In this document: piece by piece, positions 34,223 through 43,237 of the stretch | How positions within the stretch are numbered: the stretch's first letter is position 1 | How the letters are laid out: every line of letters begins with the position of its first letter | Assembly: GCA_965199935.1 (NCBI GenBank) | Contig: CBDATD010000001.1 | Location: forward strand, 434,001 to 498,000 | Length of the DNA: 64,000 bases | Direction of reading: 5' to 3' | Source of the DNA: JAPPLG01 sp965199935 | GTDB lineage: Bacteria; Bdellovibrionota; Bdellovibrionia; Bdellovibrionales; UBA1609 | The notes under the pieces: model-generated | What the model was told of the DNA's origin: nothing | Seen by the model: only the letters and a program-made list of their open reading frames with translations | Database searches by the model: none | Made by a program: the position numbers and the translations under genes

Positions 34223-35239
34223 TTATAAATAACAATCATTGCGAGAGCAGAAGGTATCGCAGGTCTGTTCATTAAGCTCTAAGTTCGCTAAATCACGGTC
34301 TTTAATATCCCCATCATAGATGAGATTTTCAATGTAGCTCCAAACATCTGGACCTTGTATATAGCAATAATCCGCTCGGTCCCGCACCCCTAGGTAAGGG
34401 CATAAATCAGAAGACCTCTGCCTGGAGGCCCTTCTGGAAATATCCTCCCGTACGCAAAGCGCTTGTTTCTTGCAGGTGAAAGAATCCGAACATTCCTGAC
34501 TCAAAATATCCAAGATAAACTGCATAGCTGTTTCATTGTCTGCATTTTTAATCAAAGCCGGAAGGGTTTCCCGATGCCTGGCGACGTTTAAAGACAAGGC
34601 TGTAGAAAAATGAGCAGTCTTATTATTGAGCCGGGCAAACTCCAGCAGCAGATCTTTAAAAATCTCCTCATTATCGCCGTATTGAAAAGCTTCCACAGCC
34701 AAGGGATTTTTAGCAGTATAATCCAATAAAGCGGAGACACCGCTAATCCCCCAGTCGTCCTTTAATGAATTAATAAATCTGTCATCCATATCCATAAGTA
34801 CAGCCAGTGCAGAAGGATCTATATTTTCAAGGCTTGAGGGTGATGCTAATTTCAAATCTTCATAAGTTTCATAAAGAGCCTCTACCATATCTTCAGGGAA
34901 GTTTTCACACCTGTCCTGAAAGGATCTGGAAAATATTTCATCACATAGTTCTCGACACTCTTCAAACTCCTCACAGTCCTCCCCGTCAAACTGGCTTGCT
35001 TTAAGAGGTTGAAAGCGAATAGATGAGGATGGACTCACCGTTCTAAGCTCTGAATCATTTCGATGACGTCTGGAGGAGCCTCTATCATAACGGTCATCGT
35101 AGCCTCTGTCATAGCGGCGGTCATCATAATAATAATCATCTTCATATTGATTTCGGCAGTTGTTAAAAAAAATAAGAAATAAAATAAAAAGTGCTGGGTA
35201 TATTCCATAACCCAGCACTTTTTTTGTGTTAAAAATCAT
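34223..35239 (-). CDS. Lipoprotein, second member of the tandem family, with terminator in its first codons
   Basis: Unrecognised 338-residue lipoprotein. The signal sequence reads MIFNTKKVLGYG, then a hydrophobic run ending FFNNC (Cys near 28). A long Asp/Tyr/Arg linker follows (about 32-65), then the family block CEEFEECRELCDEIF, a helical domain (about 110-230), CSDSFTCKKQALCVRED and a Cys-rich end (CDTFCSRNDC). Codons 6-20 are formed by a strong intrinsic terminator hairpin, which would normally stop read-through from the previous gene. The start has no ribosome site. The stop lies 43 bases before the next family member. Confidence 0.78.
   Translation of the reverse strand: MIFNTKKVLGYGIYPALFILFLIFFNNCRNQYEDDYYYDDRRYDRGYDDRYDRGSSRRHRNDSELRTVSPSSSIRFQPLKASQFDGEDCEEFEECRELCDEIFSRSFQDRCENFPEDMVEALYETYEDLKLASPSSLENIDPSALAVLMDMDDRFINSLKDDWGISGVSALLDYTAKNPLAVEAFQYGDNEEIFKDLLLEFARLNNKTAHFSTALSLNVARHRETLPALIKNADNETAMQFILDILSQECSDSFTCKKQALCVREDISRRASRQRSSDLCPYLGVRDRADYCYIQGPDVWSYIENLIYDGDIKDRDLANLELNEQTCDTFCSRNDCYL
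35186..35225 (-). terminator. Strong intrinsic terminator inside the start of a lipoprotein gene
   Basis: Perfect 14-bp stem AAAAAGTGCTGGGT (35186-35199) with ACCCAGCACTTTTT (35210-35223) and a 10-base loop, flanked by A and T tracts on both sides, so it can act in both directions. On the minus strand it lies about 33 bases past the stop of the 35257-36306 gene, the normal place for its terminator, yet it encodes signal-peptide residues of the next gene. Confidence 0.85.
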
Positions 35240-35256
35240 TTTGTTACACTACAAAA

Positions 35257-36306
35257 TTAACTGCCGCTGCATGTAGAAGGTCTTGTATTGCCGCTGCCAA
35301 TCTTGTTGCCTGAATTACCGCATACAACTAAACAAACTTCTTCCAAATCATCGTAGTCTGAGGAAGTGATTCCCAGTCCGTCCCGATAATTGGAACCGCC
35401 GGAACTTCCCCCTCTAATAAAGTTATCCAATTCATTATCTACAACACTCTCAAAAACATCCTCAAAGATGTACTCGTCATCCTCCTGCTTGCAGTAAAGC
35501 TCTCCTAAAAGGCAGGCTGAATTTTCATCATCTTCTTCTTCAACTGCTGTATAAAGACTTTTTTTCGAAGAAGGAGCTTCATCCAGGCATTTCTCCCAAA
35601 GCAGTTCATGCACCAACTCTACAGCTTTATCATTTCCCTCCGCATCTGCTAGGTAAAGGAAGGTCTCATCATCGTCCGCGTCATCTCCTAAAGGCTCCAG
35701 CGCCGCTGAGATCAAGTTATTGTCCGCCTGCTTAAAAATGTCCGACATAAAACCCTGCATATCATCTTCATCAAAGCCGTCGTCTATGGCTTCATAGATG
35801 CACTCATCTGTGGCAATCCAGTAGAGAACATCACCAGCTTCAGAAGTGCCGTAATCATCAATGAAGTCGTCCCAAATACGCTCATCTATATCCAAAGCAT
35901 TTTTAATATCATCTGGGTGAACATCTTCCAGATCATCTTCGTCAGGATCTTCTAAAATGCCGTCATCTTCGTCAAAAGCATTCCACATCCCCTGCACTTC
36001 ATTCACAGTTAAATCCAAACACTCTTGATAATCTCTGCTGTTAAAAAGATCGTCGCATTGATCGTCACAGTCGTCATCGTTCTCGCAAACGCCTCCTCCT
36101 TCTCGAGTGGATCTCTCACAGCTGGAAGAACTCGTACTGCTTCCTCGATCTCTTCGCGTCACATCTCGATCTGTATCATATCCTCTGTCCCTGCGGTCTC
36201 TATCATCAATTCCTCTGTTTTGATTCCTTTGACAAGAAGAAAACACAGTGGATAACAAACCAATTGAAAACAGAATCACACACACTAGAACAATATGCTT
36301 TTTCAT
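35257..36306 (-). CDS. Highly acidic lipoprotein, first member of the tandem family
   Basis: Unrecognised 349-residue lipoprotein. Start ATG with GGAGG 5 bases upstream. The signal sequence ends VFSSC (Cys near 25). A charged Arg/Asp linker (about 30-60) precedes the family block CENDDDCDDQCDDLF, CLDLTVNEVQGMW, then a very acidic domain rich in Asp and Glu, KAVELVHELLWEKC, and a Gly/Ser-rich end with Cys. Landmarks are shared with the next two genes, but net charge is far more negative, so the paralogues have specialised. A good promoter lies upstream. The acidity could reflect calcium binding, although no canonical EF-hand is seen. Confidence 0.8.
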   Translation of the reverse strand: MKKHIVLVCVILFSIGLLSTVFSSCQRNQNRGIDDRDRRDRGYDTDRDVTRRDRGSSTSSSSCERSTREGGGVCENDDDCDDQCDDLFNSRDYQECLDLTVNEVQGMWNAFDEDDGILEDPDEDDLEDVHPDDIKNALDIDERIWDDFIDDYGTSEAGDVLYWIATDECIYEAIDDGFDEDDMQGFMSDIFKQADNNLISAALEPLGDDADDDETFLYLADAEGNDKAVELVHELLWEKCLDEAPSSKKSLYTAVEEEDDENSACLLGELYCKQEDDEYIFEDVFESVVDNELDNFIRGGSSGGSNYRDGLGITSSDYDDLEEVCLVVCGNSGNKIGSGNTRPSTCSGS

Positions 36307-36342
36307 AAATCCTCCATTAGGCAGGGCCGTCTGTCAGGTTTC

Positions 36343-36371
36343 ATTTTAGATTGACCTTAGTCATAAAGCAA
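36343..36371 (-). promoter_or_regulatory. Sigma70-like promoter of the lipoprotein cluster
   Basis: On the minus strand TTGCTT (36371-36366), a 17-base spacer and TAAAAT (36348-36343). The predicted start near 36336 gives a leader of about 30 bases with a GGAGG ribosome site before the ATG at 36306. Confidence 0.6.
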
Positions 36372-36509
36372 CCGCTTGACTTGCGGTGCAAATATATTTT
36401 TGAATAACTCAGCTCTTAGTCTAGTATTGTCTTTATTTGAAACATTATTCTTTGCGGCCCTCAATGAACCAGTCCTTCATCTTATACCCCTTTGATTCCT
36501 TTTTAAACA

Positions 36510-36526
36510 ATGTTGATATTCAACAT
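36510..36526. promoter_or_regulatory. Perfect palindrome ATGTTGA-TAT-TCAACAT
   Basis: Seven-base arms around three bases in the 298-base gap between the thioesterase gene and the lipoprotein promoter. It has the shape of a dimeric regulator site. It is about 140 bases upstream of the predicted -35 box, so its target is uncertain. The remainder of the gap shows no gene. Confidence 0.35.
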
Positions 36527-36604
36527 CCAAATCAAATAACCTTTTGCGAAGAACTGGACCGACACACACTTTTTAAAAGCTAAAAAAGAACATTTTGCAT
36601 ACGA

Positions 36605-37078
36605 TTACGATTTTTGCTGGCGGCGGTCCAGCCGCCATTTTCGCCTGAGCTTTGCAGATTCAAACCTCTTTTTTTCATTTTCTGTCTGAGGTTCTAAGGG
36701 TGGAACTAAGGAAGGTTTTTTATTCTCATCCAAAGCCACAAAAGTAAGGTAGGCCGACACAATGTGACGAAACTGATTGGTGAGAGGATTTTCTGAATCC
36801 ACACGCACCCCCACCTCCATAGAAGTTTTGTGAACAAAATTCACCGAAGATTTTATATTGATAATATCCCCTTTGTACGCCGGTGCAATAAAATGTACAT
36901 CATCCACACTGGCCGTCACAACTGTTTTACCGCAATAGCGAATGGCTGAAATAGAGCCGGCAATATCCACCCAAGACATCACCACTCCGCCAAAAACAGT
37001 ATCAATAGCATTTGTATGAGAAGGATAAACCACCTCAGTCATCACCACGCGGGATCGAGCTGGACTTTGGGCTTTCAT
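36605..37078 (-). CDS. Acyl-CoA thioesterase, hotdog fold (YciA/BACH type)
   Basis: Hydrolyses acyl-CoA in the cytoplasm. The 157 residues (start ATG 37078; the frame opens one codon earlier with TTG) have the hotdog pattern: VVYPSHTNAIDTVFGGVVMSWVD with the usual Asn and Gly-Gly, HFIAPAYKGDIINIKSSVNFV and SAYLTFVALDENKKPSLVPPL. A basic C-terminal tail ends RRKWRLDRRQQ. It lies 16 bases after the small LuxR-type gene and is probably under its control. Chain-length preference is not visible. Confidence 0.92.
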   Translation of the reverse strand: MKAQSPARSRVVMTEVVYPSHTNAIDTVFGGVVMSWVDIAGSISAIRYCGKTVVTASVDDVHFIAPAYKGDIINIKSSVNFVHKTSMEVGVRVDSENPLTNQFRHIVSAYLTFVALDENKKPSLVPPLEPQTENEKKRFESAKLRRKWRLDRRQQKS

Positions 37079-37094
37079 CAATTAAGATAAGGGA

Positions 37095-37508
37095 TCATTC
37101 TCTAACGTCGCTGACCACGCGCCGGCCTGTAGGAATGGAAATTTCCACCTCATCTTCTTCGCAGGAAGATCCGCCGGCGGGCGCCGCCGACTCGGCCGTT
37201 TTACCGGAACCAGAGTTTGTATTGTACTTAAATTTCTCTACAAAATCCCCCAGAGGCAGAGTCCATACAATTTGAGACCGCCTGGAAATTTTCATTCTTT
37301 TATAAATATTAGTCAGATGGAACTTGACTGTCTTTTCAGCCACACAAAGCTTGTCTGCAACCTGCTTGTTCGTCAGACCTTGAAGAACCAGCACCACGAC
37401 TTCCGTCTCTCTTCGGGAGAGGCCTTGTTCCGACAAATGAGTTTTAAGGTAACTCATTCCTTCTTCTGAAAATAAAAAGTCTTTTTCTCCAGTTGTCACA
37501 TTGAGCAT
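37095..37508 (-). CDS. Small LuxR/GerE-type DNA-binding regulator
   Basis: Transcription regulator of 137 residues with a GerE helix-turn-helix (about 26-90): LSRRETEVVVLVLQGLTNKQVADKLCVAEKTVKFHLTN as positions 30-68, with IYKRMKISRRSQIVW after it. No receiver or ligand domain precedes it; the C-terminal 40 residues are Gly/Ser/Glu-rich and probably disordered. The start is CTCAACATC-facing ATG with a strong GGAGG 7 bases upstream. An inverted repeat just upstream may be its own operator. It is followed by the thioesterase gene. Confidence 0.88.
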   Translation of the reverse strand: MLNVTTGEKDFLFSEEGMSYLKTHLSEQGLSRRETEVVVLVLQGLTNKQVADKLCVAEKTVKFHLTNIYKRMKISRRSQIVWTLPLGDFVEKFKYNTNSGSGKTAESAAPAGGSSCEEDEVEISIPTGRRVVSDVRE

Positions 37509-37532
37509 CCGTGCTCCTCCTTGAAAAACTCC

Positions 37533-37560
37533 ATTTGATAGTCAAATTGAATCATCAAAT
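37533..37560. promoter_or_regulatory. Inverted repeat before the LuxR-type gene
   Basis: Seven-base arms ATTTGAT and ATCAAAT separated by 14 bases, 25 bases upstream of the start codon and just beyond the ribosome site. The spacing of about two helical turns suits a dimeric GerE protein, so autoregulation is possible. Confidence 0.4.
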
Positions 37561-37739
37561 ACTGAGAGGAGCAAGCCCTATGATTAGAAAACTAGACCTG
37601 AAGTCTGATGCTCCACAATAAAAAACAATTTAAGAAATTTAAAATCGAGAAAATTTTTAGAGTCTTAAATCCACACGCATAAAGATTTTTCTCTCTGTTT
37701 TAGGCAAGTGAGTGTATTTTTCTCATCTCTTCCAAAATT

Positions 37740-40039
37740 TTAAAACAATTTATTTTGCACAGGTTCTTCAGATTTTTTTTCAAATTTCTTGATCAATTCT
37801 CTGGCCCTTGCGATAACATCTTTCGGCAAACCCGCCTTTTCCGCCGCTGAAATCCCGTAAGAACGCCCGAAAGAGCCTTTCCTAAAAGTATAAAGAAATT
37901 CAATATCGTCTTTGACCTCTTGCACAGCCATGTATCCTTGTCGAATACATTCCGATTGAATATGAGTCAATTCATGGTAATGAGTGGAAAAAAATATATA
38001 ACTCTTATTGTAAGCGATTAAATACTCTAAAACAGCTTGAGCTAAACTAAGACCGTCATAGGTAGATGTCCCTCTGCCCAGTTCATCCAAAATAATTAAA
38101 GATTTTTCATCAGCTTGACTCAAAATTTCAGCAGCTTCTTTCATTTCGACCATAAATGTAGAAAGCCCTGAATGCAGGCTGTCGCTGGCGCCGATTCTTG
38201 TAAAAATCTTTTTAAACAAAGGCAGTCTCATTTCACCAGCCGCCGCGTAAGATCCAGCTTGAGCCAGCAAAACATTTAGAGCTGTCTGCCTCATCAAAGT
38301 GCTTTTGCCAGCCATATTAGGGCCTGTGAGCAGCAAACATTCTCCACTTTTCATACCCACCGTATTGGAGGTGAAACTAAGGTTCTGCTCAATAACGGGG
38401 TGTCTGCCGTCTTTCAACATCAAGTGCTCACCAAAAATAGGTCTTGTGTAATTCCTCTCCACAGCCAAAAAAGCCAAAGAGGAAGAAACATCTAAGTCAC
38501 TGACTGCACGGGCCATCTGATGAATTTCCGGCAAACAGACGTAGACATGCTCTAAAATCTCTTGGAACATTTCATATTCTTTAGAAACCCTTTTTGAACG
38601 GGACGTTAAAACTTCTTCTTCAAGCAGTCCCAGCTCTTTTGTTGTGTAACGCTCCGCTTGAGTCAAAGTCTGCTTCCTAAAATAATGAGAGGGGACTTTT
38701 CCAACATGAACTTTAGTCACCTCAATGGAATAACCGAACACTTGATTCCATCGGATTTTAAGAGAGGGAATGCGTGTTTTCTCTCTTTCCCCTTTTTCCA
38801 TTTGAAGAATCATTGTTTTAGAATTCTCGGATACATTCACAAAAGAATCCAACTCTTCATCCACACCTCTATTGAACAATCCTCCCTCTTTCAGGGACAG
38901 AGGAGCTGAAGGACTTATCTGCATGACGAGTTTTTGACTTAAATTTTGCAGTGTTGAAACACTCTCTTGTATCCATTTCTTAAAATAAGGATCAGAGTCG
39001 GCAAGTTTCAAACCAATACCCAAAGCCCGCCCTAAATTCAATACATCCCTTGCATTTACAGAGGGGCCGCAAACTTTGCCCGTCAAGCGCTCTAAATCCC
39101 CCACTCCTTTTAAAAGCTCTCTTATTCGATGACAAACCTCTATATGATGAACAAAATAATCCACGCGGTCCCATCTTTTTTCTATGGCTCTTTGATCCGC
39201 CAGAGGGAGAGAAGCCTCTGCTTTAACAAGCGGGCTCCTGAACTGGTGATCGCGCGGTTGACAGCTGAAAACAGACTGCCTTTGGATTGAGCTGAAAAAG
39301 TTTGAAGAATTTCCAAGTGTTTATGTGTGGTTTCAGAGATCAATAAATTTTCACTTGTGTATCTTTTCTCAAAAGGTCTTAAATTTTTAAAGCTTTGTCC
39401 CCACCCATATATTGAACGTAAGATCTCAGCCTTTGAATGCTTTCCGGCGCTTGAACAGAAGAAAGCTCTTTATGAAGAGAAAAATGCGTTTTCTCTAAAG
39501 AAAAAGGCAGTTGGTTTTTTTGCCTGTCATCAAAAATAATTTCCACAGGCTGAATAAGTAAAATCAAACGATGGCATTCCTCCAAGGAAGAAAAATGATA
39601 AGTAAAAGCTTCACCTGTGGTGTGATCCACAAAACTAACAGTGCTTGAATCAAAGGCACAAAGATAATGGGATGTTAATTCATCCAAAAAGGAGGGATCA
39701 TAGGTCATTCCTGGACTTAAAATACGACTGACTTTTCTTTCAACTAGACCTTTTCTACCGGTATTTCCCAGAGGATTGGTCACAAATAACAACCTTATAA
39801 CCAGACGACAGCAGCTTCCCAACATTTTTTGGCATGGCGTGTAAAGGAACGCCGCACATAGGAATAGGGTCTTTTTTACTTCTGGACGTTAAGGCAATAT
39901 TCAGGATGGGAGCCGCTGTTTCAGCGTCCTTATAGAACATTTCAAAAAAATCACCCATTTGAAACAAGACTATTTTATCAGGATGCAGGCTTTTTACTTC
40001 CCAATATTGCTGCATGACAGGTGTGAGTGAATTTTTCAT
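37740..40039 (-). pseudogene. mutS: DNA mismatch repair ATPase MutS, broken by three frameshifts
   Basis: Mismatch recognition protein, here split. The start at 40039 encodes the N-terminal domain with MGDFFEMFYKDA (mismatch-binding Phe-x-Glu area). The frame fails near 39768-39781, where CDQ should run on as VEDPLG; eight bases appear to be missing. A second shift is in an A/T run at 39379-39392, and a third at 39199-39210 in a short C run. Joining the frames restores a MutS of about 766 residues with connector, core (SGARLLKQRL, then PLADQRAIEKRWDRVD) and an intact ATPase: GPNMAGKST and DELGRGTSTYDG. The longest remaining piece is 37740-39164. None of the pieces could repair mismatches alone. 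Two shifts are single-base in runs and might be sequencing errors; the eight-base one is unlikely to be. Confidence 0.85.
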
Positions 40040-40132
40040 TCTGCTTTTTTATGACGTCAAAATTTTAAGGTCAACTCACAAACTTATTTATTCATTTTTT
40101 TGCACTCCGATAAGGAATTAAAGGGAGTTGCA

Positions 40133-41747
40133 ATGTTTATCCGCATATTGTTTTTAATGCAGTGGTCTTTATTCTTTTTAAACTGCTCTCCTGTCATGTC
40201 TGCAAATGTGCTTTACCTCTTCCAGTGATGTGCAAAAAATCACCTTAGGTTCTTTTTCTTCTCAAGATTTTACAGGGCTGAAAGATCCAACACTTAGAAG
40301 GCTTTTTGACAGTGTTAGTTGTGATGATTTTAAAGGACATATATGGAGCCATATTCACACCACGCTTTTTGATCAATCCCCCCCTCCTTCGCCGGCGATG
40401 GTGCAGAAAGAAATAAAATCTTATGCTCAAAATTATTTGCTGAATACAGGAGCCAGCCCAAAAACAGTGAGAATGTTTGCTCATCATTTTTCAAATATCT
40501 ACAAACTGTCTCTTGAATTTTTTGCAGATAAACCTATAGATCTTATTCAAGAGGAACTCACACTCATTGAACTCATAGGCGACGATGAAGTCAGCAGCTA
40601 TGAAAATGCTGAACTTGCAGAATTCATAAAAAAAATAAATCTTCTTTTTCAACAGTTAAAAAATCTGACCGCTCCTTTAAAATTAGAATGCCGTGTGATT
40701 AGACCTCAATCTATAGAAATGCAAACCCCTCACACTCCTGTTATAATACCTGCAGACAGCTCAGAAATTCACCCTTTGGTTTATGGAGCCAGGAAAGTCA
40801 TGGCCACGGCTTACCAAAGCTGTAAAGTTTTGGACTTGAACTACACACCTCTCGTTCCTGATGAGACCCCTGATGTAAGGGGTATTGTTGAAACCTCCTG
40901 GCACGGCATTGGAGACGGCATTCGAAGAAATATTTCTTCTGTAGATCAAGTGAATGCCACACACTATTACCTGAAAAAATTACAGAGCTACTACCTCAAT
41001 ACACGAAATTTAGATATTCTGCCCACAAGCGGCCCCTCCTGCCCCAACATTTTCAAAACTCCCCTTATTTTTGACTTTGGAGGAAAACCTTACTTGACTT
41101 CAGATCCTTCCTATCCACAGGTCAATCTTTTTAAAAATTACGGTTCAGGCACTTCTGCTTTGGGAGTGGATTGCTCCGGTTTTGTCGTCGCGGCTCTTGC
41201 CGGTGCGGGCTTAAGAGTGAAAAGAAACAAACCCATAGGAAATAACATGGTGGGCCTCAGCTCCTGGATGCTCAAAGATCCAATAGGAAGCCATTTAAAC
41301 TGCCTGCAAAAAATCACTTCTGAAAATTATAAACACCCTCTTTTACCCGGAGATATTATCGCGGCCAAAGGGCATGTAGTTATTATAGATCGAGTTCACA
41401 ACGACCTTTTTAGGGGGCGTCTGGATCCCTTCGGACTGCTCCATACAAAATCACCTGCGGACTGCAGCAAATTAACACTCAATAATTTTCAGTTCAGCAT
41501 TCTGCAAAGCACTTCAGAATTTAATGGAATGGGAATCAACCGCATTCATATCAGAGACACCGTGCATCCGGAGCTTACATCCGGATTGATTCAATATGCT
41601 GTCAATACTTGCCGGCTTAAATTCGGAAGACCTGCAAAATTCAAAAATATAAATGATATTACAATTTCCAGACACACTTTAGATTCTCAATGCACTGAAG
41701 AAGAGTGGTACTTCGTTGGAGAAGAGTGCATTCGAGACTGCTCCTAG
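40133..41747 (+). pseudogene. NlpC/P60-type lipoprotein, frameshifted just after the signal peptide
   Basis: The ATG at 40133 has an excellent AGGGAG site 5 bases upstream and encodes a signal peptide ending FFLNC, but stops at 40226-40228. The rest of the protein is in the next frame, open from 40206 to 41747 (513 residues), with no ribosome site of its own. Loss of one TG from a TGTG repeat near 40206-40210 would explain the shift. The long part has a helical N-terminal domain and an NlpC/P60 domain: catalytic Cys in GVDCSGFVVAAL near 330 and His in GDIIAAKGHVVIID. This fold cuts peptidoglycan stem peptides. A C-terminal Cys-containing part ends ECIRDCS. The last 35 bases are repeated beyond the R-M cassette. 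Confidence 0.72.
41709..41743. repeat. Left 35-bp direct repeat flanking the R-M cassette
   Basis: Identical to 43238-43272. It forms the last codons of the NlpC/P60 gene. The pair looks like a target-site duplication made when the cassette entered. Confidence 0.88.
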
Positions 41748-41751
41748 CATA

Positions 41752-42261
41752 CTATAGCGGAGCCGCTGGCTTTTTATCTTCATAGACTGCAAACCCATGT
41801 TTTCGCACCCATTTTTCACTAAACCCAACATGGGAAATTCTATTGCGGCTTCTATTTAACTGTCTTTCAGCTTCTTTTGATAAAATCTTGGGTTCTATTT
41901 CATATATGATCTTTATTTTTGTCTGATCTGTTTTATAAAACACAGCATAGTATATCTTTTTATTTCGAAGGATTCTATTTAAGGACAATTTCCTTTTTTC
42001 CCTTGGTTCTTTAAACATCCTATCAATTTGACCGGACCCTCCTTCTTTACAAGATAGATATTCATATTTTTCTTCAAGATCGTCTGAGTGATGAGCGTCA
42101 GAGTCGTTCTTGGATGTTATTAGAGTATGTCCTAAAGTATCTGCAATAATCATCTCTTTCACAAGACCAGGCTGAAGTATATTGTAAATACCTGCCTTGC
42201 GAGCTAAATTCGATGCTCTTTTAATAAGAGCAATAATTTTAGAGTAAATCTTGTATGCCAT
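41752..42261 (-). CDS. Probable type II restriction endonuclease
   Basis: A 169-residue protein without signal peptide, next to and overlapping a DNA methyltransferase gene by 23 bases. Position, size and motifs fit a PD-(D/E)xK restriction enzyme: DDLEEKYEYLSCK could supply acidic residues and the Lys of the active site, followed by EGGSGQIDRMFKEPREKR. The C-terminus has ERQLNRSRNRISHVGFSEKW. I recognise the general pattern but cannot name the specificity. A role as a nuclease is inferred mainly from gene context. Confidence 0.65.
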   Translation of the reverse strand: MAYKIYSKIIALIKRASNLARKAGIYNILQPGLVKEMIIADTLGHTLITSKNDSDAHHSDDLEEKYEYLSCKEGGSGQIDRMFKEPREKRKLSLNRILRNKKIYYAVFYKTDQTKIKIIYEIEPKILSKEAERQLNRSRNRISHVGFSEKWVRKHGFAVYEDKKPAAPL

Positions 42262-43057
42262 CTGAATACTGAAACAAACTTAAATAATCTTTGGATTTTT
42301 CTACCCTTTGTCTAGATATGGCGGCAAATTCGGACTGTATTTCAAATGCTAAATAATTTCTGTTATGTTTCCTGCACACCACCGGACAAGTTCCCACACC
42401 ACAAAATGGATCAAGAACCAGATCTCCCTCTGATGAACTCGCTAACACAATTCTCTCTATTAGCTTTTCAGGTTTTTGGATAGTATTTAACACTTTTTTA
42501 GATATAAGCTCCTTAGATTTATAAGTTAGTTGTTTTATATCCCCCCAAACATCTCCTGGATTTTTTCCCCTTTGATTAAATTTTGTCTTTCCATACCGGC
42601 CATGTACAACTGAAGGAACCTTTTCACATCTCAAACGATGTTCCAGCTCGACAAGTTGTGAAACACGAATGGAATCTAAATTGTAGCACAAGGGTTTTTT
42701 CCCTTTTATAAAATAGGCAATAACATCGTAATTATTTGTATAAGAAACCCGCCCCTGAGCCAGCCGGCTGGGCTGATACCAAATAATTTTTGATTTCAAA
42801 TTGAGATAGGGGCGATAATCAATAAAATCAATGCAGTCTGCTTTGCCAAACAAATAAAGTGATCCCCCTTTTTTTAACTTTGGAGAAAACGTACTTATTA
42901 AATTGAGGTTAAATTCTTGAATAGATGGTATCTGATCCCATTTATTTTGAGTTACACCATAAGGGCCGTCACATACAATTAAATCAATAGATTCATCTTC
43001 TACTTTCTTAATATACTCAAATGCATCCCCGCAATAAATTTTGTTTTTCGATAACAT
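42239..43057 (-). CDS. DNA methyltransferase of a type II R-M system (beta class)
   Basis: Adenine-N6 or cytosine-N4 methyltransferase of 272 residues. The order is catalytic motif IV first (LIVCDGPYGVTQNKWD near residue 27), then a target-recognition middle, and SAM-binding motif I last (LVLDPFCGVGTCPVV near residue 220), which defines the beta class. Motif IV reads DGPY instead of DPPY, a known but less common variant. It overlaps the putative nuclease gene. The 180 bases upstream are very AT-rich and contain a small palindrome CTATA/TATAG at about 43080-43096. Both genes are inside the 35-bp direct repeats. Confidence 0.9.
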   Translation of the reverse strand: MLSKNKIYCGDAFEYIKKVEDESIDLIVCDGPYGVTQNKWDQIPSIQEFNLNLISTFSPKLKKGGSLYLFGKADCIDFIDYRPYLNLKSKIIWYQPSRLAQGRVSYTNNYDVIAYFIKGKKPLCYNLDSIRVSQLVELEHRLRCEKVPSVVHGRYGKTKFNQRGKNPGDVWGDIKQLTYKSKELISKKVLNTIQKPEKLIERIVLASSSEGDLVLDPFCGVGTCPVVCRKHNRNYLAFEIQSEFAAISRQRVEKSKDYLSLFQYSDGIQDLL

Positions 43058-43237
43058 ACTTGCGACCTTTGGAAAAAAACCTATACCTTGATATAGATGT
43101 GCAAGTTTACCATTTTTTTACCATGAGCAAAATACAAAAAACTTTCATCAATATCTATTATTTCAAAAATTAAATGACAATTACCAAAAACTATTCCAAA
43201 TAAACTATAAAAAATATTAAATGACGCAGAGATTCTT

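Noticed and set aside
36641..36660. Further copy of the palindromic element in the thioesterase gene
   Set aside because: Only CTGAGCTTTGCAGATT resembles the element; the sequence on both sides is ordinary coding DNA.
37740..40039. mutS breaks as pure sequencing error
   Set aside because: Two of the three are single-base changes in runs and could be errors, but the break near 39775 needs about eight bases and is not in a run. I keep the pseudogene call and ask for read checking.
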